DNA of 40,652 nucleotides from a bacterium (GTDB taxonomy: Bacteria > Patescibacteriota > Minisyncoccia > CAIUEV01). The stretch is from positions 1-40,652 of the forward strand of contig JAJXZR010000047.1 in assembly GCA_021779915.1 (NCBI GenBank), in the 5' to 3' direction. This document shows, piece by piece, positions 18,293-28,039 of this stretch (its first letter is position 1; the number at the start of each line of letters is the position of its first letter). The notes under the pieces are model-generated. The model worked only from the letters and a program-made list of their open reading frames with translations. It was not told the DNA's origin and did not search any database. Made by a program: the position numbers and the translations under genes.

Positions 18293-19662
18293 TATGGAGT
18301 TTTTACTAAAGAAACATTTACTCTGGTTATTCCATTTACCAAGCTGGTACCGGAAGAAGCGGTATAACCAGTTTTTGTGATGCTGTAACTGTAGGTCGTT
18401 CCGGCAGTGATGGTTACGGCTGGGGTGGCAATTTGGGGAAAATAAGCGATTCCGTTGTCGTCGGTGGTTGCGGTTTGGATTACATTGTTGGATTGATCGA
18501 GAATTTGGACGGTAGCTCCGGGTAAAACCGCCGTGGAATCTTGCTCTTTAACGGTAAAAACCAAAAGGTTAGCAGTTTTGTCACCCATTATGACAGTTAC
18601 AGTTTGGTTGCCGTTAGGTGCCAGAGCCCAAGGTAGTGTCGGAGAAGTGGTAATGAGCTCGTAATTGGGGTTAGTAATAGTGAAATAGTAAGGACCTTTT
18701 CCCAAGTCGGATTTTGTCCAGTTTCCGCTAGTATTGGTCGTAAGAACGGCCTGATCATAATAATAAACTTGTTTGGGGCTTGGTTCGACGGTGGTGCCGA
18801 TTACGCGTCCGCCTTTCAAGGCAAAAGGAGTGTTGGGAATTCCATTACCCAAAGTGTCCCGTAAATTGATGGTGAGACTACTTATCATGTCAATAACAAA
18901 AGATTTGCTAGTGATACTGCCTTTGGCAACTGAGAGGTTGACGTCGTTTGGATTAAAGGGAGAAGAAGGATAGGGCGCATAGGTTTGAACGCTCTCGTAG
19001 CCTGACTTCGTGGCAGTTATTTCATAACTGGTGGTGGCCGGTTTTGCTCCTGGTAAAGTTAAGCCTCCATTGGCGTCTGTTTCTGTCGTAAAATCGATTT
19101 GGGGGCTTAAAGCGGTATTTTTGATGTGGACTTCAGCATTAGAAATAGGCAGCCCTTGGCTATTAGAGATGTTAACCATAAGAACTCCCATATTCACTTC
19201 GGTTTCAACTTGAGGAGGGGCAATGATAGTATCCAAAACAACAGTATTTGATTTAAAACCGGAAGGCCAGGAAACTTTGACTTCAATTTGTTTGTAGTTG
19301 CAGGGACTAGTATCAACAGGGGCAAGATTGTTATAGGGATCGTCAATACATTTGACGGTTTTCTTGATTGTGTAAACTCCATGGTCTCGAGTTTCTGTTT
19401 CTGTTGCAAGAAGCGTCCCCGAGGGAATACCACCGGAAATGCCAATATTATCATAAGTCATAGCATGGATGGCTTCAATTTGCTCTTCGGCAATGGAAGT
19501 GCCTTCTGTTATCATTCGATCGTGGTTTGTGACTTTGATACCCAAGGAATAAGTTCCATAAATACCCAAAAACAAAAGAGTGAAAAGAAAAACTCCCACC
19601 AAAAGTTCTACCAAGGTAAACCCCCGTTTACTTTTTTTCTTATTTTGTTTTTTCATTTTCAT
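18292..19662 (-). CDS. Type IV pilin-like N-terminus fused to repeated carboxypeptidase-regulatory/Ig-like domains
   Basis: KRGFTLVELLVGVFLFTLLFLGIYG prepilin motif; repeated NAEVHIKN...TDANGGLTLPG and GATVQILDQ...TDDNGIAYFP domains. Confidence 0.8.
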   Translation of the reverse strand: MKMKKQNKKKSKRGFTLVELLVGVFLFTLLFLGIYGTYSLGIKVTNHDRMITEGTSIAEEQIEAIHAMTYDNIGISGGIPSGTLLATETETRDHGVYTIKKTVKCIDDPYNNLAPVDTSPCNYKQIEVKVSWPSGFKSNTVVLDTIIAPPQVETEVNMGVLMVNISNSQGLPISNAEVHIKNTALSPQIDFTTETDANGGLTLPGAKPATTSYEITATKSGYESVQTYAPYPSSPFNPNDVNLSVAKGSITSKSFVIDMISSLTINLRDTLGNGIPNTPFALKGGRVIGTTVEPSPKQVYYYDQAVLTTNTSGNWTKSDLGKGPYYFTITNPNYELITTSPTLPWALAPNGNQTVTVIMGDKTANLLVFTVKEQDSTAVLPGATVQILDQSNNVIQTATTDDNGIAYFPQIATPAVTITAGTTYSYSITKTGYTASSGTSLVNGITRVNVSLVKTP

Positions 19663-19718
19663 AGTTTTGTTTATTTTAGAAGAGAAAAACGAGATTGGAA
19701 ATTTAAGTAGTTGAGAAA

Positions 19719-19812
19719 GTTAGAAAGTTCAGAAGGTTTAGAAAGTTATCAATTGGAAAATTAAAGACTACTACTTTCTAAACTTTCATAACATTCTAAA
19801 CCTTCTAAACTA
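19719..19812. repeat. AT-rich palindrome of AGAAAGTTTAGAAGGTTTAGA type
   Basis: GAAAGTTCAGAAGGTTTAGAAAGTT mirrored by AACTTTCATAACATTCTAAACCTTCTAAACT. Confidence 0.75.
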
Positions 19813-19899
19813 GTGTTTTTGATTTTCGTTTTATTTTTATTTTAGAAAAAATTTAAGTTTGATGGGCGATAATAGGGGGAATCTTAAAATTCCCTCATC

Positions 19900-22326
19900 G
19901 TGCCAAATTATCCTCAAACAATCAAATTTATCTTTCCCCGCCTTATTCTTATATTTTCTCTCGTCTTAATTACCCGAGCGGTTTTTCTTTTGCCGGGAAT
20001 GATAAATAAGAACTGTCCTCAAGAAAATATTTGTAATCTTGCTGGAGAAAAAGTGGGCGTTTGGGGGAAAGTAGTTTCCATTCAAAGCGAAAGGATGGAA
20101 AAAACCTTGCTGGAAATTGAGACGACTGAAATATCCGAACGAGATATCCAAAAAAGCAAAATAATGGTCGTTCTTCCATATGATAGTTATGATTATTTTT
20201 ATGGAGATACTATTTTTGTTTCAGGCAAAATAAAAATTCCTGACGAGCTGGAAGAAAGCAATTTTTCTTACCCGCTCTATCTTAAAGGAAAAGGTATTTA
20301 TTCTTTACTGACCTATCCGGAAGTTAAAAAACCGGAATTGGGAGAAAAATCTTTAAAACTTGATCTGTACGAAAAAATTTATCGGGAAATTCTTTTTGTG
20401 CGAGAAAAATGTAGAAATTTCATTCAATCCTCACTTAAAGAACCAGATGGATCGATTGTTAGCGCATTTATCATTGGGGATCAAGGAACTATTCCGGAGA
20501 ACATCCGAAATGATTTCGGCAGAATTGGGATTATCCACATTCTTTCTGTCAGTGGTGCGCATGTTACCCTTTTGATTTTTATTCTGGCTTGGATTTCCAA
20601 TCAACTATTTTCCAGAAAAATATTTAAATTGATTCTTACGGTGGTTTTTGTGTCTTTTTATTTGGTTCTTTCGGGGTCTCCCAGTTGTGCCTTACGTTCT
20701 GGCATAATGGGAATATTCGCCTTTTTAGCTATTTATCAGAACCGGTTGGCCAATATAAAAACGATGTTGTGGCTTTCCTGTGCTATTTTGCTTTGGCAAA
20801 ATCCTCTTTTGCTTGTTTCCGACATTGGATTTGAATTGTCTTTTTTAGCGGTTTTTGGGATGACGTATATCTACTTGATTTTTGACAAGCTACTTCTTTG
20901 GGGGAAAGAAGGATTTTTTTGGAAGGTAATTAAAATTGTTGTTCTCTCGATATCGGTGGAAATAGCGGTTTTACCCCTAGTTTTCTATTATTTTGGTTTT
21001 ATTTCTTTGATTTCGCCACTGGCTAACATTTTATTACTCCCCTTATTTTCTTTTCTCATCCCACTAGGCTTTTTAATTGTCATAGTTAAATCCTTGGAAT
21101 GTTTTTTTATTTTTTACGGTGTTATGGAACTTCCCCTCACAATTTTGAGGGAAACAATCGCTCTTAGTACTCATTTTTTAATGTTTTTAGTGGATAAAAG
21201 TGCTTCGATGCTAGCTAAAATACCTCTCGGGTCTTTTGACGGGAAAATCAAGATTGGCTTCATAGTGCTTTATTACAGCTGTTTGTTCCTTATGGTTATT
21301 GTCTATAATTTAGTATACAAAAATCGAATTTTGCTTAAGAAGCTTGACTATTTTTGTACTAAGGAATTTTTGGGCGAAGAAACTGAAAATATTCTAAAAA
21401 AAGAAAAAATTCCTGGATTTTGGCAAAAAGTGGGGGGACGGATTCGTTTACAAAAAAAGATTTTTTCGCAAGCGATTGATTCAAAAGAGGCAAAAATAAA
21501 GGTGTTTTGGCTGATAGTGGCTTGTTTTCTGTGGTTTTTTTCTTTGGTCTATCTTTATTCTTCTAGTCGTCCAGCCAGCGTTGTCGCTCTTGATGTCGGT
21601 CAAGGAGACGCCATTCTTTTTAATTTTCCGGCTTATCACTTTCAGATGCTCGTAGACGGCGGACCGGGGAGAAGGGTTTTGCCACCCCTTGGAGAATTTA
21701 TGCCTTTTTACGATGACAAAATTGAAATGGTATTTTTGTCTCACGAGCATCAAGACCACGTCGAAGGACTTCTCGATGTTTTAGAGCGTTATCAAGTTTC
21801 CTCATTTTTTCTCCCTAAAACTCCCAGTCAAAATTCGAGCGATCTTTACAAGAAATTATGGGAAAAGATTAGAGAAAAAAATATTCCAATTTTAAAAAAG
21901 AAGCAGGGAGATGAAATCAACCTTCAGTTTAATGGCAAGGTGTGTAAAATCAGGTTTTTATCCCCTTTTTACGATTATGGTTTAGAAAAATTAAACAATA
22001 TCAACAATGAAAGCATGGTTCTTGAAATCGATTTTTCAAAAAAGATACTTCTTACTGGAGACGCAGAACAGGGGCTGATGAAGGCGCTACTTTATAAGAG
22101 TAAAGATAGTCTTAAGGCGGATATTCTCAAAGTTTCCCATCATGGCAGTCGAATTTCCGCTTATAACAGTTTTTTGGAGGCAGTGAAACCAAAAACCGCC
22201 CTTATCAGTGTCGGAAAAGACAATCAATTTGGTCATCCATCGAGCTTGACAGTCTCAAGACTGGTTGATTTGGGAGCGAAAGTGAGAAGGACGGATTTAG
22301 AGGGAAGCATAGAAACAAATTTCTAA
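19900..22326 (+). CDS. comEC: ComEC/Rec2 family DNA uptake channel with metallo-hydrolase domain
   Basis: Competence domain (HILSVSGAHVTLL), multi-TM region, ALDVGQGDAILF, LSHEHQDHVEGL, LKVSHHGSR. Confidence 0.93.
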   Translation: MPNYPQTIKFIFPRLILIFSLVLITRAVFLLPGMINKNCPQENICNLAGEKVGVWGKVVSIQSERMEKTLLEIETTEISERDIQKSKIMVVLPYDSYDYFYGDTIFVSGKIKIPDELEESNFSYPLYLKGKGIYSLLTYPEVKKPELGEKSLKLDLYEKIYREILFVREKCRNFIQSSLKEPDGSIVSAFIIGDQGTIPENIRNDFGRIGIIHILSVSGAHVTLLIFILAWISNQLFSRKIFKLILTVVFVSFYLVLSGSPSCALRSGIMGIFAFLAIYQNRLANIKTMLWLSCAILLWQNPLLLVSDIGFELSFLAVFGMTYIYLIFDKLLLWGKEGFFWKVIKIVVLSISVEIAVLPLVFYYFGFISLISPLANILLLPLFSFLIPLGFLIVIVKSLECFFIFYGVMELPLTILRETIALSTHFLMFLVDKSASMLAKIPLGSFDGKIKIGFIVLYYSCLFLMVIVYNLVYKNRILLKKLDYFCTKEFLGEETENILKKEKIPGFWQKVGGRIRLQKKIFSQAIDSKEAKIKVFWLIVACFLWFFSLVYLYSSSRPASVVALDVGQGDAILFNFPAYHFQMLVDGGPGRRVLPPLGEFMPFYDDKIEMVFLSHEHQDHVEGLLDVLERYQVSSFFLPKTPSQNSSDLYKKLWEKIREKNIPILKKKQGDEINLQFNGKVCKIRFLSPFYDYGLEKLNNINNESMVLEIDFSKKILLTGDAEQGLMKALLYKSKDSLKADILKVSHHGSRISAYNSFLEAVKPKTALISVGKDNQFGHPSSLTVSRLVDLGAKVRRTDLEGSIETNF

Positions 22327-22423
22327 TTTACCTAATTTCTAAGTTCTAATAAAAATCCCAAACTACAAATTCCCAATTAAAAAATATTTTTTACTTTTTC
22401 TATTTGGATATTAGAAATTTTAT

Positions 22424-23803
22424 TTAGTTTTTCCGGTACAAATAGTCTCTTACTGAATTTACTTCTCGCAGAGCGGATTCATCTCTTCTTATGAGGTCTT
22501 TGATTTTGCTGTAAGAGTGCATGATGGTGGAGTGGTCCTTCTTGAAGACTCCCCCAATGCTGGGATAGGAAAGATTAGCTTCTTTTCGCATAAGATAAAT
22601 AGCCATTTGCCGAGGTTTGACAATCTCGCTTCGACGGCTGTTTCCTAAGAGTTCTTCAGACTTCAAGTGAAAAAACTTGGCAACTTTTTTGATGATGTGA
22701 GTGGGGGTGATAGAACGTTTCTGAGAAGCACTTATTTCTGAGGCGAGGACAGTTTTAGCGGTTTTAACGGAAAAATCATAATCTTGCAACTGGCAGGTAG
22801 CGATGAATTTGTTTAATATACCCTCAAGTTCGCGAATGTTATTCTGTTTATAAGAAGCGATGTATCCGAGAACTTCCTGATCGATTTCTACTCCCTTCTC
22901 CCTAGCCTTGGTGTCGAGGATAGCGATACGGGTTTCGAGGTCAGGTTGGCTGATATCGGCCATCATTCCCCCTTCAAATCTTGAACAAAGACGTTCTTCG
23001 AGGGTAGCAATCTCTCTGGGCAGTCGATCGGAACAAATCACGATTTGTTTTCCCCTTTGGTAAAGAGAATTGAAAGTGTGGAAAAATTCTTCTTGAGTTT
23101 TCTCTTTGCCACCGATAAATTGGATATCGTCTACTAAAAAAACGTCAATATTGCGGTATTTTTCCTTAAATTCCAAAGTTTTCCCCTTGCGGATTGAATC
23201 AACCAATTCTTTGGCGAAATCCTCGGTAGTAATGTATTTAGCCTTTAAATTTTTTTTCTTAGCAATGACCTCGTTGCCGATAGCCTGCAGGAGATGGGTT
23301 TTTCCTAGCCCTACTCCGCCATAAATGAACAGTGGGTTAAATTTTTTCCCTAACTGATCCGCTACCGCTCGAGCTGCCGCTTCAGCCAGGGCATTATTAC
23401 TACCCACAATAAAAGAAAAGAAGGTATAGCGAGGATTTATGCCAGTCGAGTCTTGGGGGGAATAGTGATGAGCCTTTAAACTTTCATCAATCCCATTGAG
23501 AGTTTTTCTTTTGACATTATCCGGTAAAGATTTTCTGCTTTGTTTTTCAGATACGATAACATAATCGACTGACTTTACGTCGGAACAAAAGTTGCGGATA
23601 GAATCGATTATGTGTTTGTTGTATTTTTGTCCCAACCACTGTTTCGAAAAATCACTCGGCACTTTAACGGTCGCTTTTCCATCTTCAATACTCAGAATTT
23701 TGGTGTTGGGAAACCAAGTGGTGAAGCTGGCTCTTCCGACAATCAACTCCATTTCCCCCAATACTGCCTGCCAAATTTTATCCAAGGTAGCTTGCTCGAG
23801 CAT
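22424..23803 (-). CDS. dnaA: Chromosomal replication initiator DnaA
   Basis: GGVGLGKTHLLQAIGN, FLVDDIQFIGGKEKTQEEFFHTFN, C-terminal DHSTIMHSY. Confidence 0.97.
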   Translation of the reverse strand: MLEQATLDKIWQAVLGEMELIVGRASFTTWFPNTKILSIEDGKATVKVPSDFSKQWLGQKYNKHIIDSIRNFCSDVKSVDYVIVSEKQSRKSLPDNVKRKTLNGIDESLKAHHYSPQDSTGINPRYTFFSFIVGSNNALAEAAARAVADQLGKKFNPLFIYGGVGLGKTHLLQAIGNEVIAKKKNLKAKYITTEDFAKELVDSIRKGKTLEFKEKYRNIDVFLVDDIQFIGGKEKTQEEFFHTFNSLYQRGKQIVICSDRLPREIATLEERLCSRFEGGMMADISQPDLETRIAILDTKAREKGVEIDQEVLGYIASYKQNNIRELEGILNKFIATCQLQDYDFSVKTAKTVLASEISASQKRSITPTHIIKKVAKFFHLKSEELLGNSRRSEIVKPRQMAIYLMRKEANLSYPSIGGVFKKDHSTIMHSYSKIKDLIRRDESALREVNSVRDYLYRKN

Positions 23804-23817
23804 AGTGAATATTAATT

Positions 23818-23912
23818 TTCAATTTACAATTTTCCCGCCCTAGGCGGGTCGCCTAAGGAGACAATTTTCAAACAATTTTTAATTTATTAATTTCACAATG
23901 TTTTAAATAAAT
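23818..23912. repeat. AT-rich palindrome with GC cap (family F2)
   Basis: AATTTTCAATTTACAATTTTCCCGCCCTAGGCGGGTCGCCTAAGGAGACAATTTTCAAAC. Confidence 0.85.
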
Positions 23913-23929
23913 TAAGCCTAGGAGCGTTG

Positions 23930-24068
23930 TGTCATCCCGGGCTTGAACCGGGATCTAGTTAGACTAACAAAATGTTATTTTAACGTGTATCATTAAGAAA
24001 CTGAGTAAATTAACATTTTGTTAGTCGAATGCTACTCTCCTGGATCCCGGGTCAAGCCCGAGATGACA
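23930..24068. repeat. REPIN-like element 3
   Basis: TGTCATCCCGGGCTTGAACCGGGATCTAG ... CTGGATCCCGGGTCAAGCCCGAGATGACA. Confidence 0.93.
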
Positions 24069-24150
24069 CGTAGTTTCTAATTTTACTTTTTTTAGATCAT
24101 TATTAAATTACAAAATTAAAAATTGTTTGAAAATTGTAAATTAATTCTGA

Positions 24151-24681
24151 TTACTTTCTTAGCGATCTCCAGTCCCCATATTTAATCTTCTTAAGTTTGG
24201 CTTCTGATTCTTTGACGACAGTCAACCACCTTCGGTGAACGATGGTTTTTTCCATTTGATCTCCCTTATGGGTGCGTAGTTCAAACTTGAATCTCTTTAA
24301 GCTTTTGCTTACTGAAGCAAGTTTTCTGGTAAGTTCCATTTCTTCTCTCTCTAAAATATCCACCTCCTTTTCTTCTCCTCGAATTTTATTTTCCAATTCT
24401 CGAAGTTCTTGAGTAACCACATCTAGTTCTCTTTTGCCGGTTTCATATTCACTTTCATAATAATGGAGGAGGTTTTCTCTTTTGATTCGATCTTCCCGCC
24501 TTTCCTCATTGGGGTTACCTTGTCCATAGTGTTGTTGTTCACTTTGCCCCTCTGGTCGGTTGCTTACTTGCAGAGGACCGGTTTGTATTAATTTTTTATA
24601 ATCAGTTTCCCGTCTCTCAATCGGTTTGAGATTTTTTTGAGGGTCAAAAAAACCACTCGTGGAACTGTTGGAATCGTCCAT
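24151..24681 (-). CDS. Coiled-coil protein of unknown function
   Basis: Stop-free ORF in gene orientation with charged helical composition. Confidence 0.6.
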   Translation of the reverse strand: MDDSNSSTSGFFDPQKNLKPIERRETDYKKLIQTGPLQVSNRPEGQSEQQHYGQGNPNEERREDRIKRENLLHYYESEYETGKRELDVVTQELRELENKIRGEEKEVDILEREEMELTRKLASVSKSLKRFKFELRTHKGDQMEKTIVHRRWLTVVKESEAKLKKIKYGDWRSLRK

Positions 24682-24796
24682 TTGTGTGATTAATACTTGT
24701 TTTTTAATCTTTTTACTGTAGTTCCTTTATTTTAATAGCAAACAAAAAACAGAGCAAAGTTTTCCACAGGAGGGAGATAAAATTTAAAAACTCTAT

Positions 24797-26113
24797 CTAG
24801 TTTCCCCACTTTATCTTCTCTTTAACCTTAATTTTAACTTCCCCACAATCAATCTTATCTCCCTTGGAAGTGGTGATTGAAGCATTTATCGAAGCGTCTC
24901 CGCCCAGTGGGGCAAGAGCTTTAAGAACTTGATTGTCATTAGAAATAGGATTTAAATTTGTTTGATTCCAGTTGGTTTTGGTACTACCTAAACATTTTCC
25001 GGTTATTCGTGCTACTACTGTATCGCCAGAGGTAATACTCAAATTTTGACTAAAAGATCCGTTGGAACCAAATTCGCGGGCTTCTACTTGGCAAGTGGCC
25101 GTGTCGTCTACTAAAACTTTCGTCATTGAGTTACAAGCAATGTCGTCCTCATCGTTTATGGTAGAAATGATGAGGGTTGGCGGTTTGTCTCCGGAACATT
25201 CGTGAGAAACAGAGTTGTTCGTTTGAGGTGCTTCCCCATCGCATTGCCAGGTGTAATCTTTGATGTCGGCGAAATCCGCCGAAGCTTTGTAAACAACTTT
25301 GTCATTTGGCTGACAAATCGTTTTTTCTTTAGCGATTGAATCGACAAAATAAATATCACAAGTTTTAGATGCACTCTGTTTTGCTTGACTCGTGCTTTGT
25401 TGGCTGGTTGTATCAACAGTATTGCTAGTGTTGTCTAGTTGTTGAGGAGAAACTTGTTGAGTGAAAGCGTCAGGAAGGAAGCTGACTTCCGAAAAATCCA
25501 AAAAGCCAAGTCCCGGATTGTCAGAAATGGAAGTTGAAACTACACCTGAACTCCAAGCGAAACCGTGAAATTTGCCATCTTGATCAGAACAGACAAAATA
25601 ATTTTCATCCTTTGTCTTGGTGTCTCCTGAACAAGGGTAGTTCGAGGGGTCGGCTGGCGATCTGAAATGAACCCAAACATCCGGATATTTCCCCGGCGCC
25701 CCAATTTCCATCTTCGCCCAACCGGAAATAAAACCTTCCATTTGATTAATTGAACCTAACTTTGCCGTCCATTTGGCCGGATAGCAATCCCCCGTCCCAA
25801 AACAGTCATCACTAGGAGCTCCTTGGTCAAACCGAAGATAACCAGTCCTCATCCCGTTGATGCTAGAAATAGGATTAATCTGGCTTTTCAAAACAAAATC
25901 ATTCTTAGCCCCGCCAATCTCCCCACTCCCGACAATCTTTCCGTCCTCCAAATTCAACCCATCCATCCTAATAGCCAGCGCCGAAGGATTATTCATTGCG
26001 ATTCCGGAACCCGAATCATTCCCAATCCAAACAAATCCGGAAAAAGGGGATGAGGCGCTTGCGATTAGGGGGGAGAAGAGGAATAAAAGTGAGAGATAGA
26101 ATGATTTTTTCAT
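24797..26113 (-). CDS. Secreted protein of unknown function, paralogue of the product of 8069..9436
   Basis: Signal peptide; GYLRFDQGAP, GFISGWAKMEIG, VWVHFRSP, YFVCSDQDGKFHGFAWSSG, NPGLGFLDFS; ends KIKWGN. Confidence 0.8.
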   Translation of the reverse strand: MKKSFYLSLLFLFSPLIASASSPFSGFVWIGNDSGSGIAMNNPSALAIRMDGLNLEDGKIVGSGEIGGAKNDFVLKSQINPISSINGMRTGYLRFDQGAPSDDCFGTGDCYPAKWTAKLGSINQMEGFISGWAKMEIGAPGKYPDVWVHFRSPADPSNYPCSGDTKTKDENYFVCSDQDGKFHGFAWSSGVVSTSISDNPGLGFLDFSEVSFLPDAFTQQVSPQQLDNTSNTVDTTSQQSTSQAKQSASKTCDIYFVDSIAKEKTICQPNDKVVYKASADFADIKDYTWQCDGEAPQTNNSVSHECSGDKPPTLIISTINDEDDIACNSMTKVLVDDTATCQVEAREFGSNGSFSQNLSITSGDTVVARITGKCLGSTKTNWNQTNLNPISNDNQVLKALAPLGGDASINASITTSKGDKIDCGEVKIKVKEKIKWGN

Positions 26114-26231
26114 GGGTTTTGTTTTTTTGATAGCTATAAAATCATAGAGTTTCCTTTCCAGATAAAACAGTAGTATTTTGGGGTAGATAATAACGATTAT
26201 TTGTTATTATCTATCTCTATTTTATTCTAAC

Positions 26232-27416
26232 TCATATTTCCGAAGCGGAAATACAATAATCAATCTGATTAAATTCCTGGGAAATCAAATATTTTTCTTT
26301 AATACCAATCGAATCGCTTATTTTCGAAAGTTTCTTGTAGTCAACCCTCGACCCCTTCTGCTTGACTTCAAAAGCGATTTTTTTATTAAGGATAAAATCA
26401 ATTTCCCCGCCGGATCTTTTTTGATAGTAATTTATTTGACCATATTTTTTTAAACCAAGAAAAACTGCGTTTTCCAAAATAGAGCCGGAACTGACCTGGG
26501 CAAAATTGTTGATTATTCCGGTATCGCAAAGATAAATTTTTCTTTTGCCACTAATTTCCCTGTCGATATTTCTGGAAAAAGGCTTCAGTAAATAAAGAAA
26601 ATAAGTTTTCTCCAAAAAAGAAAGAAAGGCATAGATGGTTTGCCTGGAAACCCCCAGCTCACTTGAGATTTTAGTGATTTCAATTCCCGAACCAACTCTT
26701 TGCATCAAAAGCAAGATAAAATCTCGCAGGACGTTTATTTCTCTGAAATCTCCCAAAAATCGAATGTCTTTTTCGAAGTAAGACTGAAAAATGTCGTTTA
26801 GTCTTAGTGTTTTGGTTTCCTGATCTTGAGCTAGTACCACTCCCGGAAACCCTCCAAAACGTAAATACTCCTCGTAGTATTTTTGTTTTTTTTCGTATTC
26901 AATTAAGCTCTTTTTTTTTGCCATTTCGGCAAAATCTTGGTGGAAATCGGGATTTTTAAAATTTTTAAAAATTAAAAACTCCTCGAAATCAAGCGGGAAA
27001 ATTTCAAAAATAAATTTTCGGCCGGACAAGCTTTCAGGGAAAAGATTTTTCAAATAAAAACTGCTTGACCCTGTCAAAAAAAACTTGATGTCGTAATGGT
27101 CATAAAGATACTTTATGGCTTTGACTGCGAAAGGAGCCGCTTGAATTTCGTCCAAAAAAACATACATCTTTTCCGATTTTTTCAATCCCAGAGAAACAAA
27201 ATTGTGGATTATATTGTCGAAGTCCTTCTCTTCAAAAACCTTCTGATTAATAGGGTTTTCCAAATCCAAAAAAATTTTATTAGCACTTTTTATATTATCT
27301 AATAAAATCTGGCACAAAGTAGTCTTTCCGACTCTCCGCATACCCGTGATAACGACTATTTCTTTGTCTTTCAAGCGAGCTTTTATCGAAGAAAGTATCT
27401 TTCTTTGGTAGAACAT
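26232..27416 (-). CDS. AAA_14 / DUF4143 family ATPase
   Basis: VVITGMRRVGKTTL, MYVFLDEIQAA, FFLTGSSS, SGRKFIFEIFPLDFEEFL, C-terminal ENAVFLGLKKYG...GGEIDFILN. Confidence 0.9.
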   Translation of the reverse strand: MFYQRKILSSIKARLKDKEIVVITGMRRVGKTTLCQILLDNIKSANKIFLDLENPINQKVFEEKDFDNIIHNFVSLGLKKSEKMYVFLDEIQAAPFAVKAIKYLYDHYDIKFFLTGSSSFYLKNLFPESLSGRKFIFEIFPLDFEEFLIFKNFKNPDFHQDFAEMAKKKSLIEYEKKQKYYEEYLRFGGFPGVVLAQDQETKTLRLNDIFQSYFEKDIRFLGDFREINVLRDFILLLMQRVGSGIEITKISSELGVSRQTIYAFLSFLEKTYFLYLLKPFSRNIDREISGKRKIYLCDTGIINNFAQVSSGSILENAVFLGLKKYGQINYYQKRSGGEIDFILNKKIAFEVKQKGSRVDYKKLSKISDSIGIKEKYLISQEFNQIDYCISASEI

Positions 27417-27473
27417 TGAAGTAAAAATTTATTAATCACAAAACTGTCCAGTAGTAATTAACATATTTTATAC

Positions 27474-27502
27474 AATTTTGTCAATTATCACTTGACAAAA
27501 TT
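27474..27502. promoter_or_regulatory. Operator-like palindrome upstream of the AAA_14 ATPase gene
   Basis: AATTTTGTCAA-TTATCAC-TTGACAAAATT, perfect 11-bp arms, 58 bp upstream of the start codon. Confidence 0.6.
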
Positions 27503-27508
27503 CCAACC

Positions 27509-27612
27509 TTTTCCAATCCAAACAAACCCGGAAAAAGGGGATGTGGCATGGGAAATTAGGGGGGATAAGAGGAATAAAAGTGCGAGACAGAATGATTTTT
27601 TCATGGGTTTTT
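27509..27612 (-). pseudogene. Truncated copy of the 24797..26113 gene 5' end
   Basis: Reverse strand encodes MKKSFCLALLFLLSPLISHATSPFSGFVWIGKGWNFVK* versus MKKSFYLSLLFLFSPLIASASSPFSGFVWIGND. Confidence 0.85.
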
Positions 27613-27635
27613 TGTTTTGGTTTTTGACGGAGCTA

Positions 27636-28028
27636 CTAAATCAAAGAAAGAACAATTTTTCTAATATTTTTTGCCATTTTATAGGCTGTTTCTGCCTCTT
27701 TTAGGGAAAATTGGGGAACATCTCCAGGGTAACGGGTCTCTGTATAGTAGTCGCTAAGCAGGATTGCTTCCTCTTCGATTTTAGAAAAATTTTTGTCGTA
27801 TTTTTTGCATTCTAGAACCAGTTTATCCAACTGATGAGTTTTTACGGGAGAGACTTTTTGATAGGCTAAGTATCCTTTTAAATACTTCTCCCCCATCTGC
27901 TCGGCGTGAAGGCAAATTTGGTTCGGTGGACCGTTTTCTTTGATAGCAATTAATATTATCTGCTCGTCTTCCAAAGCATATTTTTCCCACTCCTCGAACC
28001 TTTTTAGGGCTTTTTCTTTTTCACTCAT
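27636..28028 (-). CDS. HEPN domain protein (toxin-like component of HEPN/MNT pair)
   Basis: 130 aa, QICLHAEQMGEKYLKGYL...THQLDKLV...DYYTETRYPGD typical of HEPN. Confidence 0.82.
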   Translation of the reverse strand: MSEKEKALKRFEEWEKYALEDEQIILIAIKENGPPNQICLHAEQMGEKYLKGYLAYQKVSPVKTHQLDKLVLECKKYDKNFSKIEEEAILLSDYYTETRYPGDVPQFSLKEAETAYKMAKNIRKIVLSLI

Positions 28029-28039
28029 AATTTGTTTGA

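Noticed and set aside
24682-24796. Possible oriC near dnaA (TTTTCCACA-like box)
   Set aside because: Only isolated one-mismatch DnaA-box-like sequences; no cluster and no dnaN nearby.
26184-26213. AGATAATAAC hairpin after the AAA_14 gene as an intrinsic terminator
   Set aside because: 11-bp stem is AT-rich and lacks a downstream T-run in the gene's orientation; left uncalled.
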